64,000 bases of DNA from JBBSDP01 sp038240605 (GTDB taxonomy: Bacteria > Planctomycetota > Phycisphaerae > Tepidisphaerales > Tepidisphaeraceae): positions 1 through 64,000 of the forward strand of contig JBBSDP010000013.1 of assembly GCA_038240605.1 (NCBI GenBank), read 5' to 3'. The position numbers were made by a program, and so were the translations under genes. A model generated the notes under the pieces. That model did not search any database. It was not told the DNA's origin and was given only the letters and a program-made list of their open reading frames with translations. Below are positions 48,174 to 58,606 of the stretch, piece by piece; position 1 is the first letter of the stretch; each line of letters begins with the position of its first letter.

Positions 48174-50999
48174 CTACAACGTCCTCTGAATGGTCTCTCG
48201 GATGTACGCCTCCAGGATGTCGCCTTCCTTGACGTCGTCGTAGTTGGCCAGCTTGATGCCGCACTCCAGGCCGGCCTTCACTTCCTTGGCGTCGTCCTTG
48301 AGACGCTTGAGCGACTCGATCGACAGGTCCTGCGTGATGATCACCCCGCCGCGGGTGAGCCGGATCCGGCTGCCGCGCTGAATGTGCCCATCGGTGACGA
48401 AGCAGCCGGCGATGTTGCCGACACGGCTGACCTTGTACACCTTTCGCACCTCGGCATGGCCGTGAAGCTTCTCGCGAATCTCCGGCTCGAGCAGGCCGGA
48501 GAGGGCCTTCTTGAGGTCGTCGAAGATCTCGTAGATGACGCGGTAGACGCGAACTTCGACGCGGCGCTGCTCGGCCATGGCACGGGCGGCCTCGTCGGGG
48601 ACGACGTGGAAGCCGATGATCACGGCCCCCGAGGCGTCCGCCAGTTCCACGTCGCTCTCGGTGATGCCGCCGGCCGCGGCGTGGATCACCCGGACGCGCA
48701 CCTCGTCGGTGTTGGCGTCGGTCACGGTCTTCTGAAGCGTCTCGACCGAGCCCTGCACGTCCGCCTTGATGATCAGGTTGATCGTCTTGATGTCGCCGGC
48801 CTTCATCTGCGCGAAGATGCCGTCGAGCGTGACCTGGCCACGGCTGGATAGCTGCGATTGTCGCTGAAGCGTACGGCGTTCCTCGGCGATCGTGCGGGCA
48901 CGATCAAAGTCATCGACGACGTAGTACTTGTCGCCCGCCGACGGAAGCTCGTTGAGGCCGCTGACGACCACCGGAGTTGACGCGCCGGCTTCCTGCACGG
49001 TCTGACCCAGGTCGTTCAGGAGCATTCGCACGCGCCCGTAGCCGGGGCCGCAGAGGACGACGTCGCCGACATGGAGCGTGCCCGCCTGAACGAGCACGGT
49101 GGCGACGTTGCCCAATCCCGGGTCGACGCGAGACTCGATAACCGTTCCGCGCGACGGCGCGGTCGGATCCGCCTTGAGCTCCATGATCTGGCTTTGCAGG
49201 TCGAGGATTTCCAGCAATTCGGTAACACCCTGGCCAGTGGTAGCGCTGGTGCGCACCACTTCGGTCTCGCCGCCCCACTCGATCGGGTTCAGCCCGTTGG
49301 CGGCCAGCTGACCCAGCACCTGCTGCTCGTTGGCGTCGGGGCGATCGATTTTGTTCATCGCCACGACGATCGGCACGCCCGCCGCTCGCGCGTGATTAAT
49401 CGACTCGATCGTCTGGGGCTGCACGCCTTCGGCGGCGGAGACGACCAGCACGACCACGTCGGTCATGTTGGCGCCGCGGGCGCGCATGGCCGTGAAGGCC
49501 TGGTGGCCCGGCGTGTCGATGAAGGTGACCCGCTTTTCACCCAGTTGCACCATCCACGCCGCCGTGTGCTGCGTGATCCCGCCTGCCTCACCCGCCGCCA
49601 CGTTGGCCTTGCGAATGCGGTCGAGCAGGCTCGTTTTGCCGTGGTCAACGTGGCCGAGAATCGTCACGACCGGCGGGCGCAACACCAGGTTCTCAGGCTC
49701 GGACTCGGGGCCGGCGAACTCGGAAAGCAACTCTTCCTCCAACGTCGCCTGCTGCTTGATCAACAGGTCCACGCCGTATTCCAGCGCCAGCGATTCCGCG
49801 ACCTCGCGATCGAGCGATGAGTTGATGTTGATCCCCGCCACGCCCTGAAGGAACAGCTTGCGGACGAGGTCCGTTCCCTTGACGCCCAGAGCGCCGGAGA
49901 GGTTCTTGACGGTAATCGGTTCCTCGAGCTCGACAGCGCCGCCGAGCTCCGCGGCGGTCTTGGCCTGGATGTGCGTGCCACGGCCGGCGCTCTTGGTCAG
50001 GTGGTGGTCGAACTTGGCGCGGGTCACGCTCGCGGCGTTGAGCCGAATGCGTCGCTCCTCGAGGTCCTGTTCGCTGAACTCCTTGAGCTTGGCGAGGGCA
50101 TCGCCACGGCGGCCATCGGGCCCGCGGCGGCGGTTGGAGAGCGTGCGGCCGCCGCCGGCCTTTCCGCCGCCGGCCAGCTTCTTCTTGGCCTCTGCTTCTT
50201 CTTCTTCCTCCGATACTTTCACGCCGCGGCCCGCCCGGGGGCGCGCCTGCGTGAACGCCGGGCCATCGCCCGTTCCCGGGCGCGGGCGCGGACGGGGCGT
50301 GGGGAGGTTATCAGGCTTCTCGACGCGGACGATCGTGGGACCGCTGATCTTGGCTGGTTCCAACGTGGTAAGTTTGGGCGCGGGAACGACGGCCTGCCGG
50401 CGCTCAACGACCGCGGGCCCATTGCCGCGGCTGCTCAGCGTTACGGTGGGCCGTGAGACCTGCGGCACCGCGGCAGCGGGTGTTCCCTTGCCGACACCGG
50501 GCGCTTGAGGCTCGGCGACCTCGGCGGCGATGGCGGGCGCTTCCGGAGGCAACTCGGCCGGGGCAGATTCGACGTCCGGCGGTGGTGCGAACGTAATCGG
50601 CGGCGCGTCGTCCGCGGGGAAGTCGGCCGCGGGAACCGCCTCCGCCACGACGGGCGGCGCGGGCGGTGGCGACGAAAACGACGCTGGCGGCGCTTCGTCC
50701 ACTGGCGGCTGAGGCTCTTGCGGCGGCTCGGCGCCGGCCTCGGACTTCTTGCGCGTGCGCGGGCGCTTTGGCTTGGCTGTCGCCACGTCGACGTGCGGCG
50801 CGATCTCCACCGCCGTCCCGCCGCCCGAATCGCCTTCACTGAACCACTCGCGCACGGAGGCCGCCAACCCGAGCTTCAACACGCTCATGTGGTTGGTTGC
50901 CTGGTCGCCCAGACCCTCGTCGCGCAGCTTCTGAAGGATCAGCTTGCTCTCGACGTTGAGTTCTTTAGCGAGTTGATTGACTCGGATGCCTGTTGCCAA
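48174..50999 (-). CDS. infB: Translation initiation factor IF-2
   Basis: 941 residues, TTG start with GGAG 6 nt upstream. The N-terminal IF2N domain (RVNQLAKELNVESKLILQKL) is followed by a long Pro/Ala-rich disordered stretch (residues 60-270), a second IF2N-like segment (TVKNLSGALGVKGTDLVRKL) and the GTPase domain. G1 is GHVDHGKTSLLDRI (near 446), G3 DTPGHQAFTAMRARGA, G4 MNKIDRPD. Domains II-IV, with the fMet-tRNA-binding end (GDILEAYIRETIQRTL), are complete. Confidence 0.97.
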   Translation of the reverse strand: MATGIRVNQLAKELNVESKLILQKLRDEGLGDQATNHMSVLKLGLAASVREWFSEGDSGGGTAVEIAPHVDVATAKPKRPRTRKKSEAGAEPPQEPQPPVDEAPPASFSSPPPAPPVVAEAVPAADFPADDAPPITFAPPPDVESAPAELPPEAPAIAAEVAEPQAPGVGKGTPAAAVPQVSRPTVTLSSRGNGPAVVERRQAVVPAPKLTTLEPAKISGPTIVRVEKPDNLPTPRPRPRPGTGDGPAFTQARPRAGRGVKVSEEEEEAEAKKKLAGGGKAGGGRTLSNRRRGPDGRRGDALAKLKEFSEQDLEERRIRLNAASVTRAKFDHHLTKSAGRGTHIQAKTAAELGGAVELEEPITVKNLSGALGVKGTDLVRKLFLQGVAGININSSLDREVAESLALEYGVDLLIKQQATLEEELLSEFAGPESEPENLVLRPPVVTILGHVDHGKTSLLDRIRKANVAAGEAGGITQHTAAWMVQLGEKRVTFIDTPGHQAFTAMRARGANMTDVVVLVVSAAEGVQPQTIESINHARAAGVPIVVAMNKIDRPDANEQQVLGQLAANGLNPIEWGGETEVVRTSATTGQGVTELLEILDLQSQIMELKADPTAPSRGTVIESRVDPGLGNVATVLVQAGTLHVGDVVLCGPGYGRVRMLLNDLGQTVQEAGASTPVVVSGLNELPSAGDKYYVVDDFDRARTIAEERRTLQRQSQLSSRGQVTLDGIFAQMKAGDIKTINLIIKADVQGSVETLQKTVTDANTDEVRVRVIHAAAGGITESDVELADASGAVIIGFHVVPDEAARAMAEQRRVEVRVYRVIYEIFDDLKKALSGLLEPEIREKLHGHAEVRKVYKVSRVGNIAGCFVTDGHIQRGSRIRLTRGGVIITQDLSIESLKRLKDDAKEVKAGLECGIKLANYDDVKEGDILEAYIRETIQRTL

Positions 51000-51081
51000 A
51001 ACGATCTCCGCAAAACGTACCGAACATCCCCTCCGTGGGGTTCACTCACGCCAATTCCGAAAATTACCACGTTCCACAAAC

Positions 51082-52665
51082 CTACGCCGGCTCATCACCA
51101 GAGCGCGAGGGCGGCTGGGTGCGGCCCTCGGTCAGGGCGGTCGCGTCCGCCAGGTCGTCAACGTCTTCATCGGGGTTGCCGTTGCTGCCGCCCGGCGCCA
51201 CCGCGATACCCTGCACGGCCTGCTCCTCCGGCGAAAAGACATCGCCAGGATCCATCGATTCCTTGTGTGTGACCACTTCCGCCGACGCGCCTTCAGTGGC
51301 CTCCATCGGACCCGGCAGCGTATCGACGGCTGTCCCATCTTCCGTGGCGGTCGCGGCAGCGTCGTCGCCTCCGCCCTGCAATGCGTTTGCGAACGCCTGG
51401 GCGTCCGCGGATGCCGTCTCCGACCTCGCGGAGCCCGCCGCTCCGGCCGCGAGCAAGGCCGCGCGATCCGCGGCCTTGGCCGACGCCTCGGCGGCCTTCT
51501 TGGCCTCCTGCTCGACCGCGACGATCTTGGCCTCCTCGGCACAGCGGTTGACGACTTCCGTCGCCTTCGCCTCGTCGAGGCTCAGCTCTTCCATCAACGG
51601 GGCGGCGCCGACCTCCTCGATGTCGCGCACGTCGATCAGCCCCAGGGCGATCACCTTGTCCACCATCTCCTGCGTGATCCCCTCAATCGCCTTGAGCGTC
51701 TGGTCGAGCCGCTGCACGCCCGCCTGGAATTCCGGCGGGGTCAGGATGTCTACGTCCCACCCGGTCAGCCGGGCCGCCAGGCGCACGTTTTGTCCGCGCT
51801 TGCCGATCGCGAGGCTGAGCTGGTCATCGTTGACGACGACGGTTGCCCGGCCCAATTCGAAGCAGAGGGAGACTTCCGTCACCTCCGCGGGCTTGAGGGC
51901 ATTGCCGATCAGAATCTGGCTCGACTCGTTCCAGCGGACGATGTCGATCTTTTCGCCGCCCAGCTCTTCGACGATGTTCTTGATGCGGCTGCCGCGCACG
52001 CCGACGCACGCGCCGACCGCGTCAACCTTGCTGTCGATCGAGCTGACCGCGATCTTGGTGCGGTGGCCCGGCTCGCGAGCAAGAGCCTTGATCTCGATCG
52101 TCCGCTCTCCGACCTCCGGCACTTCGCGCTCAAACAGGCGGCGGATCAGCTCCGGGTGGCTGCGGCTGAGGATGATCTTGACGGCGCTGAGCGTGTCGCG
52201 CACTTCCATGATCAGGGCTTGGACGCGTTCGCCCACCTGGTGGGACTCGCCGGGGATCTGCTCGCTGCGCGGCATGATTCCCTCGACGCGGCCGAGGTTG
52301 ACGATCATGGTGCCGCCCTCGAAGCGGGCGACAGTCCCGTTCACGATGGTCCCGACGCGGTCCTTGTACTCCTCGTAAATGCTGCCACGCTCGTCCTGGC
52401 GGATGAGCTGGATCATGACCTGCTTGACGGTCTGAGCGCCGATCCGGCCGACCACTGACAGGGGAAGAATCTGCCCCTGCCGCGAGGCGCTGATGTCGCC
52501 GGTATGGCGGTCGACGGCGACGGTGAATTCGCTGGTATCTTCCGTGTCGAACTGCTTGCGCAAACCCGATGCGATAGCCTGCTCGATGTCAGAGTAAATC
52601 TGGTCACGCTCGATGTTCTTGTCGCGAGCGATGCCATCCACAATTCGAATGAGTTCCTGGTTCAT
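51082..52665 (-). CDS. nusA: Transcription termination/antitermination factor NusA
   Basis: 527 residues from ATG 52665 (MNQELIRIVDGIARDKNIER); the frame further upstream only translates a repeat. RNA polymerase-binding N-terminal domain, S1 domain (RVGTIVNGTVARFEGGTMIV), two KH domains (CVGVRGSRIKNIVEELGGEK, SLAIGKRGQNVRLAARLTGW), then a helix-hairpin-helix region (GITQEMVDKVIALGLIDVRD). A 150-residue Ala/Glu/Asp-rich tail follows. First gene of the operon; rimP and ylxR do not lie beside it. Confidence 0.95.
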   Translation of the reverse strand: MNQELIRIVDGIARDKNIERDQIYSDIEQAIASGLRKQFDTEDTSEFTVAVDRHTGDISASRQGQILPLSVVGRIGAQTVKQVMIQLIRQDERGSIYEEYKDRVGTIVNGTVARFEGGTMIVNLGRVEGIMPRSEQIPGESHQVGERVQALIMEVRDTLSAVKIILSRSHPELIRRLFEREVPEVGERTIEIKALAREPGHRTKIAVSSIDSKVDAVGACVGVRGSRIKNIVEELGGEKIDIVRWNESSQILIGNALKPAEVTEVSLCFELGRATVVVNDDQLSLAIGKRGQNVRLAARLTGWDVDILTPPEFQAGVQRLDQTLKAIEGITQEMVDKVIALGLIDVRDIEEVGAAPLMEELSLDEAKATEVVNRCAEEAKIVAVEQEAKKAAEASAKAADRAALLAAGAAGSARSETASADAQAFANALQGGGDDAAATATEDGTAVDTLPGPMEATEGASAEVVTHKESMDPGDVFSPEEQAVQGIAVAPGGSNGNPDEDVDDLADATALTEGRTQPPSRSGDEPA

Positions 52666-52692
52666 GAATCCTCTGCTATTTAGTTTTTCAAA

Positions 52693-52767
52693 CTTGTCCG
52701 TTGTCTGTTGTCCGTTGTCAGTTGTTTGGATTCCCTGCAACGGACAACTGACGACGGACAACTGACC
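52693..52767. repeat. Heptamer-array hairpin, TTGTCCG family, copy 1
   Basis: TTGTCCG/TTGTCTG/TTGTCAG units at 52693-52725 face CAACGGA/CAACTGA units at 52737-52767, forming a long imperfect stem 28 bp upstream of the nusA start. A second copy is at 62918-63002. Confidence 0.75.
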
Positions 52768-52847
52768 ACGCGGACATTCACTCCAACAAAAAAGCCACCT
52801 CGACGGGCGGCCCAGTTCTTCGAGCGAACCTGTGAATGACGGCTCAC

Positions 52848-52877
52848 CCGCTCATCCGTTTTCCTCCGGATGGGCGG
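52848..52877 (-). terminator. Hairpin downstream of the ABC ATPase gene
   Basis: CCGCTCATCCG and CGGATGGGCGG pair at 10 of 11 positions around an 8-nt loop, 30 bp after the stop at 52907. No T-run. Candidate 3' end. Confidence 0.4.
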
Positions 52878-52906
52878 CGGTCGCCCCGAGAGCTAGTCCA
52901 TGCGGC

Positions 52907-54139
<1,233 letters not shown>

Positions 54140-54236
54140 GAAGGATTCGTCGCCGCACGATGAGTGGAGCGACGGAGTATATCTGCCGCGTATTTCGCGT
54201 CAAATCATGGGGCTTCGACGCGCGCTCGAACCGCTG

Positions 54237-54245
54237 TGGTATACT
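54237..54245 (+). promoter_or_regulatory. Extended -10 element before the first Uma2 gene
   Basis: TGGTATACT, 20 nt before the ATG at 54266. The second Uma2 gene has TGCTATACT in the same place. Confidence 0.5.
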
Positions 54246-54265
54246 GGATTATCAGAGGATCACGC

Positions 54266-54889
54266 ATGACGATGAAGAGTCCCCCTTTGCGGAAGCGCGC
54301 CGAGCCGGCGTGGGAAATTGCACACTTGTTTCCGGATCAAGGGTATTGGGACGAGGAGGAATATCTTGCGCTTGAGACAAATCACCTGGTCGAGTTCACC
54401 GACGGATTCATTGAGGTGCTGCCGATGCCGAAGACTTCGCATCAGCTCATCGTGCAGTTCCTCAGTAACGTGTTGCAGGCGTTTGTTGTAGCAGGCAACC
54501 TGGGCATCATGGTGTTTGCACCGTTGCGCGTTCGGCTTCGGGCCCGCAAATATCGCGAGCCTGACGTGGTATTCATGCTTCGGGAACATGCGGACCGTGT
54601 TGGCGAGGACTATTGGGAGAAGGCCGATCTGGTGATGGAAATCGTCAGCGGCGAACAAGAGGATCGCGACCGGGATTTCGTACAGAAGCGCCGCGATTAC
54701 GCCGCGGCCGGCATTCCGGAATACTGGATCGTGGATCCGCGGGAGAAGCAGATCCTCGTGTTGCGGCTCCAGGGCAGCCGTTACATGGTTTGGGGAAAGT
54801 ATCGAATTGGGGAAGAGGCCTCTTCAGTCTTGTTGAAGGGCTTCTCGGTGTCAGTCAACGATGTCTTTGCCGCTGCCCGCAAGCGGTAG
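54266..54889 (+). CDS. Uma2-family (DUF820) endonuclease-like protein, copy 1
   Basis: 207 residues from ATG 54266 with AGAGGA 7 nt upstream. PD-(D/E)XK core residues are visible in YREPDVVFMLREHADR (Asp), KADLVMEIVSG (Glu) and FVQKRRDYAAAGIPEYWIVD (Lys). N-terminal AWEIAHLFPDQGYWDEEEYL is shared with copy 2. Uma2 proteins are abundant in cyanobacteria and planctomycetes; nuclease activity has not been shown generally, and the biological role is unknown. Confidence 0.9.
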   Translation: MTMKSPPLRKRAEPAWEIAHLFPDQGYWDEEEYLALETNHLVEFTDGFIEVLPMPKTSHQLIVQFLSNVLQAFVVAGNLGIMVFAPLRVRLRARKYREPDVVFMLREHADRVGEDYWEKADLVMEIVSGEQEDRDRDFVQKRRDYAAAGIPEYWIVDPREKQILVLRLQGSRYMVWGKYRIGEEASSVLLKGFSVSVNDVFAAARKR

Positions 54890-54908
54890 CGCGACCTGAA
54901 CTGCCGCA

Positions 54909-55808
54909 TCAAGCCGGCGGGATGCACGAAACGATGCCCTTGCAATATCCCACCGATTCCGCCACGCCCGGCAGCGGGTTTTCGGCGTTCTTCTCGTGCT
55001 CGAAGCCGACGTGGCAGGCGTACTTGATCTCCAGCAGCGCCTGAAACATCCCCTTCACGTCCAGCGTTCCGCGGCCCACCTCCACCTCGGCCTGCGAGGC
55101 GTTCTTGACGCCGCTGCTCCAGACGTCCTTCATGTGCATGTCGTAGAGGCGGGACTTGCACTTGCCGATCGCCTCGACCGGATCGACGCCGGCGCGGGCC
55201 GTGTGCCCCACATCCATGCAGAGTCCGATCCGCTCGTCGTGATCCTGAACGGCTTTCCACGAGTCGTAGGGCGATTTGAAATATTTGGCCTCGGGACCGT
55301 GGTTGTGCAGCGCCAGCTTGATGTCGAATTCTTTTACAAATTTATCGGCAATGGAGAGCGCTTCGGGCTCGGGGTGGCACACGATCACGGTCGCGCCGAT
55401 ATCGCGCGCGTATTCGAATGCCAGCCGTACGCTTGCCTCTTCGTTCTTGATCGTGATCACGCCGCAGCTCACCGGAGTAATGCCGGCGTCCTTGAACTGC
55501 TGCGCGACGGCCTTGCGCTGCTCGGGCGTGCTGTTCATCGGCAGGTGGGCGTCCTTGATCGACACGTAGTGCAGATCCACGCGCTTGATCGCCGCGATGG
55601 TGGCGTCCAGCGGCAGCTTGCGAAAGCTGTAGGAAGCCATGCCGACCCGCAGGCCGCGCCACGGGTCTTTGGCGGGTAAAGAGGGCGCGGTCGTGGGATG
55701 AAGGATTTCACCGGAACCCGCTTCTGCCGCGTGGAGAACCGAGACTCCAACGAGCGGTAATCCGGCAGCAATCGACGAGGCTTGTAAAAATCTTCGGCGT
55801 GAGGTCAT
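54909..55808 (-). CDS. Tat-exported sugar phosphate isomerase/epimerase-like protein
   Basis: 299 residues. Twin-arginine signal MTSRRRFLQASSIAAGLPLV (SRRRFLQ) with cleavage near HAAEA. The mature part is a xylose-isomerase-like TIM barrel: VGMASYSFRKLPLDATIAAI, ATVIVCHPEPEAL, KLALHNHGPEAKYF, RIGLCMDVGHTARAGVD, ACHVGFEHEKNAENPL. Metal-ligand Glu/Asp/His residues appear conserved. The substrate is unknown. Its N-terminal 12 codons are duplicated at 56057. Confidence 0.87.
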   Translation of the reverse strand: MTSRRRFLQASSIAAGLPLVGVSVLHAAEAGSGEILHPTTAPSLPAKDPWRGLRVGMASYSFRKLPLDATIAAIKRVDLHYVSIKDAHLPMNSTPEQRKAVAQQFKDAGITPVSCGVITIKNEEASVRLAFEYARDIGATVIVCHPEPEALSIADKFVKEFDIKLALHNHGPEAKYFKSPYDSWKAVQDHDERIGLCMDVGHTARAGVDPVEAIGKCKSRLYDMHMKDVWSSGVKNASQAEVEVGRGTLDVKGMFQALLEIKYACHVGFEHEKNAENPLPGVAESVGYCKGIVSCIPPA

Positions 55809-55958
55809 CGCGATGGCTCCTCTTTTACGGGCTCAATTACCCGCGGATATCGACCGCGCTCATTCACCGGCGCGAACGGTTCATCGAGCAGACACCCTTA
55901 CGCGATTATACATGATGGAACGGGGGATGCGGGAGTGACCGACAACGGATCCGGATCC

Positions 55959-56057
55959 TCAGGACCCGGGGTGGTCAATGCGGCATCCGATGAGGAAATA
56001 GCTCAAGACGACTCCATCGAGAGACGATGCCTGTAGAAAACGTCGGCGTGAGGTCAT
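55959..56057 (-). pseudogene. Duplicated Tat leader fragment
   Basis: A 32-codon frame begins MTSRRRFLQASS, identical in protein to the first 12 residues of the isomerase-like protein at 54909-55808, then continues into unrelated sequence (LDGVVLSYFLIGCR) and stops. The nucleotide match is close but not exact. It is a stub from a partial duplication of the neighbouring gene or of a lost paralogue. Confidence 0.7.
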
Positions 56058-56129
56058 TGCGCGTTGTTCCCTGCGATCTGTTTCGCCCACGTCAATCGCT
56101 CCGGATCGAGAGCAATGGCGGGATCGCGG

Positions 56130-56192
56130 TCATATCGGCCAGATTGCCGGGTGTTCAAGATACGGGTCCATTCCTGGGAAAGGGGATTGCAT
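56130..56192 (-). pseudogene. DUF4058 N-terminal stub
   Basis: MQSPFPGMDPYLEHPAIWPI then a stop. The two intact DUF4058 proteins of the window start MASPFPGMDPYLEDQHYWPD and MPSPFPGMDPYLESPAQWPD, so this is the 5' end of a third copy. A different frame just downstream (YDRDPAIALDPERLTWAKQI) looks like the end of an unrelated protein. Confidence 0.75.
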
Positions 56193-56235
56193 GGCGCTCC
56201 AATGCCGGCGCTCCGGTCTCGGCGTCGCGAGCGGC

Positions 56236-56269
56236 ATTATACAGGGTCGGGCGGTTGAAATGGGGACGG
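56236..56269 (-). promoter_or_regulatory. Promoter region of the DUF4058 stub, duplicated
   Basis: TATAAT on the minus strand followed upstream by a stretch nearly identical to 57239-57272 (GGGCGGTTGAA, TGGGGACGG). The stub thus kept a copy of the intact gene's promoter region. The 56281-56430 interval shows no gene. Confidence 0.6.
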
Positions 56270-56430
56270 ATCACGCAAGGGACGAAGAGGAAACACGAGG
56301 ACCAAGTCGAGATAATCGTCGATTCGGCGTGAAGTCGATTGCAATCGGCTCCTGGCAATTTGCCGGTCGTACGGCGATACCCATGGTCAGTGACCGCGCT
56401 GGGAAACCGTCGCGAAACCGGTCTATGCGT

Positions 56431-57210
56431 CTACGGAGCAGACGCCCTGGCGCCGACGCGTTCAGCGGCCCACGATCGATCCGGGTCACCAAGAGAAACG
56501 GACAGTGGAGCTCCATAGTTGACGGATCGCCCGTACCGTCCCCTCTCGTAAACGATCGCGAAGACTTCGGCGAGGTTCAAGGTCACGTCCGCATCGGGGA
56601 TACGAAGCGGAACCGGAATGACGGGCAGTGGGTCGCGTATTCCCCAGGCATAAACCTGACAATCGGGACGATGTTCTGATCGGGCAACCATCGCAAAGAA
56701 TTCGCCTTGCGGCAGCGGTGCCCGCATCGGCAATCGGCGGCCCTGCCGAAACAGGTCCAACTCGACCAGATGGACCGGCTGATTCAGCAGCGCATTGCGT
56801 TTGCCGATGTACTCGCCACGTCCTTCGCCGGATTTGTTCGTCGGTGAGAGCACCTCAAGGACTGCAACGACAGATCTATCCGGTCGATGAAGAATCTTGA
56901 TGTACCCTTGCCGATGAGGATCCGACATCAGAAGCGGTACCACAACCGGCTCAAGCGTCGCCCCGGACGTCGAAGCTCGCGGATTCGTCTTGCCCTGCTG
57001 ATGCGCGATTGCCAGATCGGGCTTCAAATCCCTTGGCCGAACTTCTGGATCTTCAACAAGACTGATCCACTCATCAATCCGCGCTTCGTAGTTGTCAGGC
57101 AGTCGATCGGCTAATGCGTCACAACAATAGTCGATGAAACGATGGTGGAAATCCGGCCAGTAATGCTGATCTTCCAGATAGGGGTCCATTCCGGGGAATG
57201 GTGAAGCCAC
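56431..57210 (-). CDS. DUF4058 protein, copy 1
   Basis: 259 residues. Start MASPFPGMDPYLEDQHYWPD, then RLPDNYEARIDEWISLVED. A possible PD-(D/E)XK-like core lies in VVAVLEVLSPTNKSGEGRGE and YIGKRNALLNQPVHLVELDL. The C-terminal half holds RPDCQVYAWGIRDPLPVIPV. A nuclease-like fold is inference. It is divergent from the second Uma2 gene with a 171-bp shared gap, and its promoter region is duplicated at 56236. Confidence 0.88.
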   Translation of the reverse strand: MASPFPGMDPYLEDQHYWPDFHHRFIDYCCDALADRLPDNYEARIDEWISLVEDPEVRPRDLKPDLAIAHQQGKTNPRASTSGATLEPVVVPLLMSDPHRQGYIKILHRPDRSVVAVLEVLSPTNKSGEGRGEYIGKRNALLNQPVHLVELDLFRQGRRLPMRAPLPQGEFFAMVARSEHRPDCQVYAWGIRDPLPVIPVPLRIPDADVTLNLAEVFAIVYERGRYGRSVNYGAPLSVSLGDPDRSWAAERVGARASAP

Positions 57211-57238
57211 GAGATTCCTCTAACGTCAGGCCGAGGTG

Positions 57239-57272
57239 ATTATACACGGACGGGCGGTTGAAGTGGGGACGG
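57239..57272 (-). promoter_or_regulatory. DUF4058 promoter region with TATAAT
   Basis: Perfect TATAAT at 57244-57239 on the minus strand, 28 nt before the ATG. The flanking 25 bp are copied at 56236-56269. Confidence 0.55.
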
Positions 57273-57351
57273 GCGATCACTAACGCCCCAAAAGTTCACA
57301 ACGCTCGATCCTCGCCCGTACCACCCCCGTTCGCAAACGATGTTCGCGTTA

Positions 57352-57360
57352 TGCTATACT
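57352..57360 (+). promoter_or_regulatory. Extended -10 element before the second Uma2 gene
   Basis: TGCTATACT, 21 nt before the ATG at 57382; matches the element before copy 1. Confidence 0.5.
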
Positions 57361-57381
57361 TCATCGCAGAGGCGCGAACAA

Positions 57382-58002
57382 ATGACGATCAAGGCCCCCT
57401 CATCCCCGAAGCGCCCGGAACCGGCGTGGGACATCGCCCGTCTTTTTCCCGACCAGGGATATTGGAGTGAAGGCGACTACCTGGAGGTCAATCGTCGGAC
57501 TAATCGGCTCGTCGAATTGGATCATGGCAATGTCGAGGTGCTCGAGATGCCGACCAAGTCCCACCAGCGCATTGCCACTTTTCTTCACGGGCTGCTGGAG
57601 ACTTACGCCGCTGCTCACGGGGGCGGCGAGGCGGTCATTGCCCCCTACCCGGTCCGCCTTTGGGAGGACAAGATTCGCGAGCCGGATGTCGTCTTTTGCA
57701 AAGCGGCTCACATCGATCGAATGGGAGAGGATTTTGCCGACGGCGCGGATCTCGTCGTGGAAGTGCTGAGCGATGACCGGCGGCGCGACCTCGAGACCAA
57801 GCGCCGAGAATATGCTCGAGCCGGGATCCCCGAATACTGGATCATCGACCCGGCGGAGAAGCGAGTCGTCGTCCTCAAACTCGAGGCTGGCGATTACGCG
57901 GTTTTTGCCAACGTCGGCCTTGGCGAGCGTGCGAGATCCGCAAGCCTCGAAGGGTTTGGAATCGCGGTTGATGAAGTCTTCGCGGTCGCGAAATGGAAAT
58001 AG
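57382..58002 (+). CDS. Uma2-family (DUF820) endonuclease-like protein, copy 2
   Basis: 206 residues from ATG 57382. Core PD-(D/E)XK positions: KIREPDVVFCKAAHIDRMGE, GADLVVEVLSDDRRRDLETK, RREYARAGIPEYWIIDPAEK. N terminus AWDIARLFPDQGYWSEGDYL is the same as in copy 1 at most positions, so the two are paralogues about 3 kb apart. Function unknown. Confidence 0.9.
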   Translation: MTIKAPSSPKRPEPAWDIARLFPDQGYWSEGDYLEVNRRTNRLVELDHGNVEVLEMPTKSHQRIATFLHGLLETYAAAHGGGEAVIAPYPVRLWEDKIREPDVVFCKAAHIDRMGEDFADGADLVVEVLSDDRRRDLETKRREYARAGIPEYWIIDPAEKRVVVLKLEAGDYAVFANVGLGERARSASLEGFGIAVDEVFAVAKWK

Positions 58003-58606
58003 CGGCCCGAAGTCAAATCACAGCTCTCTTAAACCCATTCTCCTCGTAGCTTTTCGACAGCGTGAACAAGACGGCCAATCCGAACTCCGAAACGACCGCG
58101 TTTAATCAGGAAGATGTGGATAAGCGCCTCGGAAATCTGCCGGACAGCGGGTCACAGAGGCAAGACGGTGCGAAAATGAAGGCTCCGGCAGCGAAGCGAA
58201 CCGCTCGTGTCGGATTGAGGATGCCATCTCCTCGTATTGACGAAGAAATTGTCGCGCGATCGGGCGGAAGAGATCATCCAATGCCGTCAGCACGTCGAAG
58301 GTGTTGCCCGTTGTGGAGACGAAAATGTCGGGAATCCGCCTTTTATTCAACGGACGGAGAAATGAACAACGGGACAGTCGCTGAACTCAGGAGAGTCGGA
58401 CGAAGCGATGTAGTGGGAGAGGAAACTCCAATTCCGCGCGTCGTGCACGTCCAGCTCAACACAACCCGCGTTCATGCATCACAATGATTCCAACTGGCGC
58501 GCCCATGACCTGATTTGTTGTGTCGAGATGGAGGGCGGCTACCCGAATCTTTTCCCGCGACTTCCCGATTCGAGCTCGCTACACTTTCACCATCAGGAGT
58601 ACGCTG
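58003..58606. other. Gene-poor stretch
   Basis: 604 bp with lower GC than the rest. A minus-strand frame at 58102-58350 (TTG start, RRIPDIFVSTTGNTFDVLTA) has no recognisable domain and ends in composition typical of non-coding DNA. I see no other gene, terminator or repeat. Confidence 0.4.

Noticed and set aside
50977..52458. Two long plus-strand frames opposite nusA
   Set aside because: Shadows of nusA with Ser/Arg- or Asp/Leu-biased composition and no domain.
58102..58350. 82-codon minus-strand frame
   Set aside because: TTG start, no ribosome binding site, no recognisable domain; composition fits non-coding DNA.
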